Made by a program: the position numbers and the translations under genes. Shown piece by piece: positions 6,141 to 7,277 of a DNA stretch of 7,277 bases. The stretch comes from Acidobacteriota bacterium (GTDB taxonomy: Bacteria > Acidobacteriota > Terriglobia > UBA7540): positions 1 to 7,277 of the forward strand of contig JAJYJL010000386.1 in the NCBI GenBank assembly GCA_021789565.1. The letters run 5' to 3'. Every line of letters starts with the position of its first letter. The first letter of the stretch is position 1. The notes under the pieces are model-generated. The model saw only the letters and a program-made list of their open reading frames with translations. It was not told the origin of the DNA and did not search any database.

Positions 6141-6540
6141 TCAACAACTTCCATGGGGTTTTGAAATGGCTTCTAAGAACTTTTGCAATACCCAAAAGCC
6201 GTCCGGACTGTACTTGAACTGCGGATTCTCCTGGATCATGTGCAAGACTTCGTCCACAACACGACTGTGAATCTCTGCAACCTTTGATTGGTAATCGGTA
6301 TATCCCACGTCCAAATGCTCGTTCGGCATAACATAAATTGTCCACTTCTTCGCAGGGCCCAGGGTCATCGAAAACCGATGCCTGGCTCTGCCGAGGTTCA
6401 CCAGAAGACGGCTCGCCGTTCCGGCAGCGAAAGCCGGCACAGCGAATTCGGTCCGTTGCTGGCCAAAGTCCAGGTCCCGTGACAGCCGCTCAGTGAACTT
6501 CTGCTTGTTCACCCAGAATGTCACGTTTTGCGTGAAATTC
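6141..6540 (-). CDS. Fragment 3: start of the GH38 catalytic domain with zinc motif
   Basis: Open in the catalytic-domain frame. It reads Q-N-F-T-Q-N-V-T-F-W-V-N-K, L-D-F-G-Q-Q-R-T-E-F-A-V-P, then A-K-K-W-T-I-Y-V-M-P-N-E-H-L-D-V-G-Y-T-D-Y. The H-L-D (His codon 6317-6315, Asp codon 6311-6309) is the GH38 H-x-D zinc-binding pair at the end of the first barrel strand. It continues A-E-I-H-S-R-V-V-D-E-V and Y-S-P-D-G-F-W-V-L-Q-K-F-L. From 6173 onward the frame is inside the MITE and terminates at TGA 6143-6141 after E-A-I-S-K-P-H-G-S-C, which is not GH38 sequence. The GTG at 6524 has no ribosome-binding site and is an artefact of the upstream frameshift. Confidence 0.8.
6156..6173 (-). repeat. 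Right terminal inverted repeat of the MITE
   Basis: GGGTTTTGAAATGGCTTC on the plus strand, followed by TA. It matches the left end over all 18 bases; similarity stops after that. Confidence 0.9.
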
Positions 6541-6850
6541 TGTTTTGGGTTGTATAAACATCCACAAGCTCAACCAGGGTTCCATTCTTCCGCTGGTAGA
6601 AAATGGTGGGATGGATATCCGCTGAAATGGCGTCAGGTTCAAACTTCTGAGAGGTGTTTTGGTCCAGTTCCAACGCGTCATACGAAATTCCCGTGCTTCG
6701 GACCCTATCCGGCTGGTTGGGCCGGTCGATGGCGGTTAGCACAAGATTGTTTTTGCCTGCATGGAAATCGCGAGTCGGAAGCTCAATAGTGGCCAAATCT
6801 TTATAATATTTTTCGCCAGGCACATCATGCCATTGAAGGCGTTGATAAAT
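6521..6850 (-). CDS. Fragment 2: end of the beta-sandwich and linker of the GH38 protein
   Basis: In the same frame as fragment 1, separated from it only by the TAG. Codons from 6850 read I-Y-Q-R-L-Q-W-H-D-V-P-G-E-K-Y-Y-K, then I-E-L-P-T-R-D-F-H-A-G-K-N-N-L-V-L-T-A-I, the final strands of the lyase-like sandwich. They end in I-S-Y-D-A-L-E-L-D, a galactose-binding-fold style closing strand. A linker with D-I-H-P-T-I-F-Y-Q-R-K-N-G-T-L-V-E-L-V-D-V-Y follows. Genuine coding ends near 6556. The last dozen codons to the TGA at 6523-6521 are out of frame relative to the catalytic domain. A GTG at 6823 is an unlikely true start, since coding similarity extends upstream to the TAG. Confidence 0.65.
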   Translation of the reverse strand: MYQRLQWHDVPGEKYYKDLATIELPTRDFHAGKNNLVLTAIDRPNQPDRVRSTGISYDALELDQNTSQKFEPDAISADIHPTIFYQRKNGTLVELVDVYTTQNRISRKT

Positions 6851-7276
6851 CTAACCCCTATGGCCGTTAAGGTCCACCTGCAAAATAGAAAGCCACCACG
6901 ATCGCGCCAGCATTCCCACCTTCAAGGTGTAAAGCCCTCTCGGAGCCCCCTTCATATCGAACCGTATGGTTACGGGATGTGGCCTTGCCCCCGCTCCGGC
7001 ATTGGCAGTGCCCGGCTGGAAAGCGTACCATCCTTTGTCCGGGTGGCTCTGTCCAACCACGTACACGGGAGCAGGTGTGGGCACACTGCCCGAGTGAAAT
7101 TCTTCGCTAGAATTGTCAAAATGGCCAATCCGCCATACCGTTTGTGACCCGTTCGCGCCTGCGACGCTATCATCCACAAAAAGGCAGGTGTACCTCAAGC
7201 GAAAGCGATTTTGACCGAGAACCAGATAGGTCGAATCTGAAAACTCAGTTTGTGGCAGCTTAGTGATCGGCGGGAC
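6851..7276 (-). CDS. Fragment 1: lyase-like beta-sandwich domain (partial, open to window edge)
   Basis: The frame is open from the window edge (first complete codon ends at 7276) to TAG 6851-6853, so a TTG at 7198 is not a true start. Seen: Q-T-V-W-R-I-G-H-F-D-N-S-S-E-E-F, which recalls the W-x-I-G-x-x-D-G-x-x-x-x-F element that opens the C-terminal beta domains of rhamnogalacturonan lyases (PL4). Then come V-V-G-Q-S-H-P-D-K-G-W-Y-A-F-Q-P-G, H-P-V-T-I-R-F-D-M-K-G-A-P-R-G-L-Y-T-L-K-V and V-D-L-N-G-H-R-G. Such modules are jelly-roll sandwiches, probably carbohydrate-binding (inference). A second lyase-like unit may precede it off the edge. Confidence 0.7.
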   Translation of the reverse strand, partial: VPPITKLPQTEFSDSTYLVLGQNRFRLRYTCLFVDDSVAGANGSQTVWRIGHFDNSSEEFHSGSVPTPAPVYVVGQSHPDKGWYAFQPGTANAGAGARPHPVTIRFDMKGAPRGLYTLKVGMLARSWWLSILQVDLNGHRG

Positions 7277-7277
7277 C

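Larger units (their letters stand above)
5981..6173. mobile_element. 193-bp TA-flanked MITE (IS630/Tc1-mariner type) inserted in the GH38 gene
   Basis: A non-coding element bounded by perfect 18-bp inverted repeats and by TA on both sides (5979-5980 and 6174-6175), the duplication made by IS630/Tc1-mariner transposases. It is far too short for a transposase gene and shows no credible ORF, so it must be moved in trans. Deleting 195 bp (element plus one TA) joins the GH38 frame perfectly as V-L-Q-K-F-L-V-G-R-D-K-A-D-H-L-R-L-F, marking the exact boundaries. Although 195 is a multiple of three, the element brings in-frame stops at 6143-6141 and 6089-6087. A further 7-bp inverted repeat lies inside it (6046-6074). 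Confidence 0.88.
3573..7277 (-). pseudogene. GH38 alpha-mannosidase-type hydrolase with N-terminal lyase-like domain, multiply disrupted, 5' end off window
   Basis: A single very large gene now in five open segments. Repairing the four lesions described here (TAG 6851-6853, frameshift at about 6540-6558, MITE 5981-6173, TGA 4962-4964) yields an uninterrupted frame of 1170 codons from the right edge to TAG 3575-3573. The N-terminus is outside the window. Family knowledge: GH38 enzymes are zinc-dependent retaining alpha-mannosidases. The domains, N to C, are a polysaccharide-lyase-4-type beta-sandwich, a short beta linker, the GH38 catalytic barrel with middle domain, and a C-terminal beta region. 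With four independent lesions, including a transposable insertion, it is almost certainly a non-functional pseudogene. The single-base frameshift could be an assembly error; the MITE cannot be. Confidence 0.85.

Noticed and set aside
5965..6345. A 126-codon minus-strand frame spanning the MITE.
   Set aside because: It reads the GH38 coding sequence out of frame on both sides and has no transposase-like content, so it is not a MITE-encoded gene.
4962..6853. Stop-codon recoding (TGA and TAG read as sense) as an explanation for the interrupted GH38 frame.
   Set aside because: The same gene also carries a transposable insertion with further stops and a frameshift, and the neighbouring genes use TAA, TAG and TGA as ordinary terminators. 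Decay is the simpler account.
1..7277. A new multi-gene defence, CRISPR, retron or toxin-antitoxin system.
   Set aside because: No repeat array, reverse transcriptase, nuclease or small paired genes are visible. Everything coding is explained by the IS3 element, a regulator remnant and two glycoside hydrolase genes.

Overview
The window reads as a decaying carbohydrate-use locus from a GC-rich (roughly mid-50s percent GC) soil-type bacterium. Three protein clues recall Acidobacteriota: the DeoR-family tail, the Tat-exported six-hairpin glycosidase, and the large GH38 enzyme with an N-terminal lyase-like beta-sandwich. The taxon is an inference from remembered family resemblance, not a search result.

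Left end (1-701, minus strand): the 5' part of an IS3-family insertion sequence with complete orfA, the first ~120 codons of orfB running off the left edge, and a terminal end reading inward TGACCGGCCCCGGT at 701. Directly abutting it, on the plus strand, is the last 112 codons of a DeoR-family regulator (702-1040), so the element sits inside that gene.

Middle (1101-3370, minus strand): a Tat-exported, ~756-residue six-hairpin glycosidase-like protein. It converges on the regulator remnant and is split into two frames by what looks like one missing base at about 2602.

Right half (3573 to beyond 7277, minus strand): a very large GH38 alpha-mannosidase-type gene (at least 1169 residues in the window once repaired). 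From its N-terminal side it has a lyase-like beta-sandwich, a linker strand region, the GH38 catalytic domain and a GH38 C-terminal beta region. It carries four independent lesions: an in-frame TAG at 6851-6853, a one-base frameshift at about 6540-6558, a 193-bp MITE with 18-bp terminal inverted repeats and TA target duplication at 5981-6173, and an in-frame TGA at 4962-4964. Removing the MITE plus one TA restores an unbroken catalytic domain.

Taken together, the two hydrolases probably formed one minus-strand transcription unit for glycan breakdown outside the cytoplasm, with a DeoR-type sugar regulator converging on it. Regulator and both enzymes are now broken. The most informative element is the small TA-flanked MITE, which was probably moved in trans by an IS630/Tc1-mariner transposase. 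I found no RNA genes, CRISPR array or new multi-gene defence-like system.
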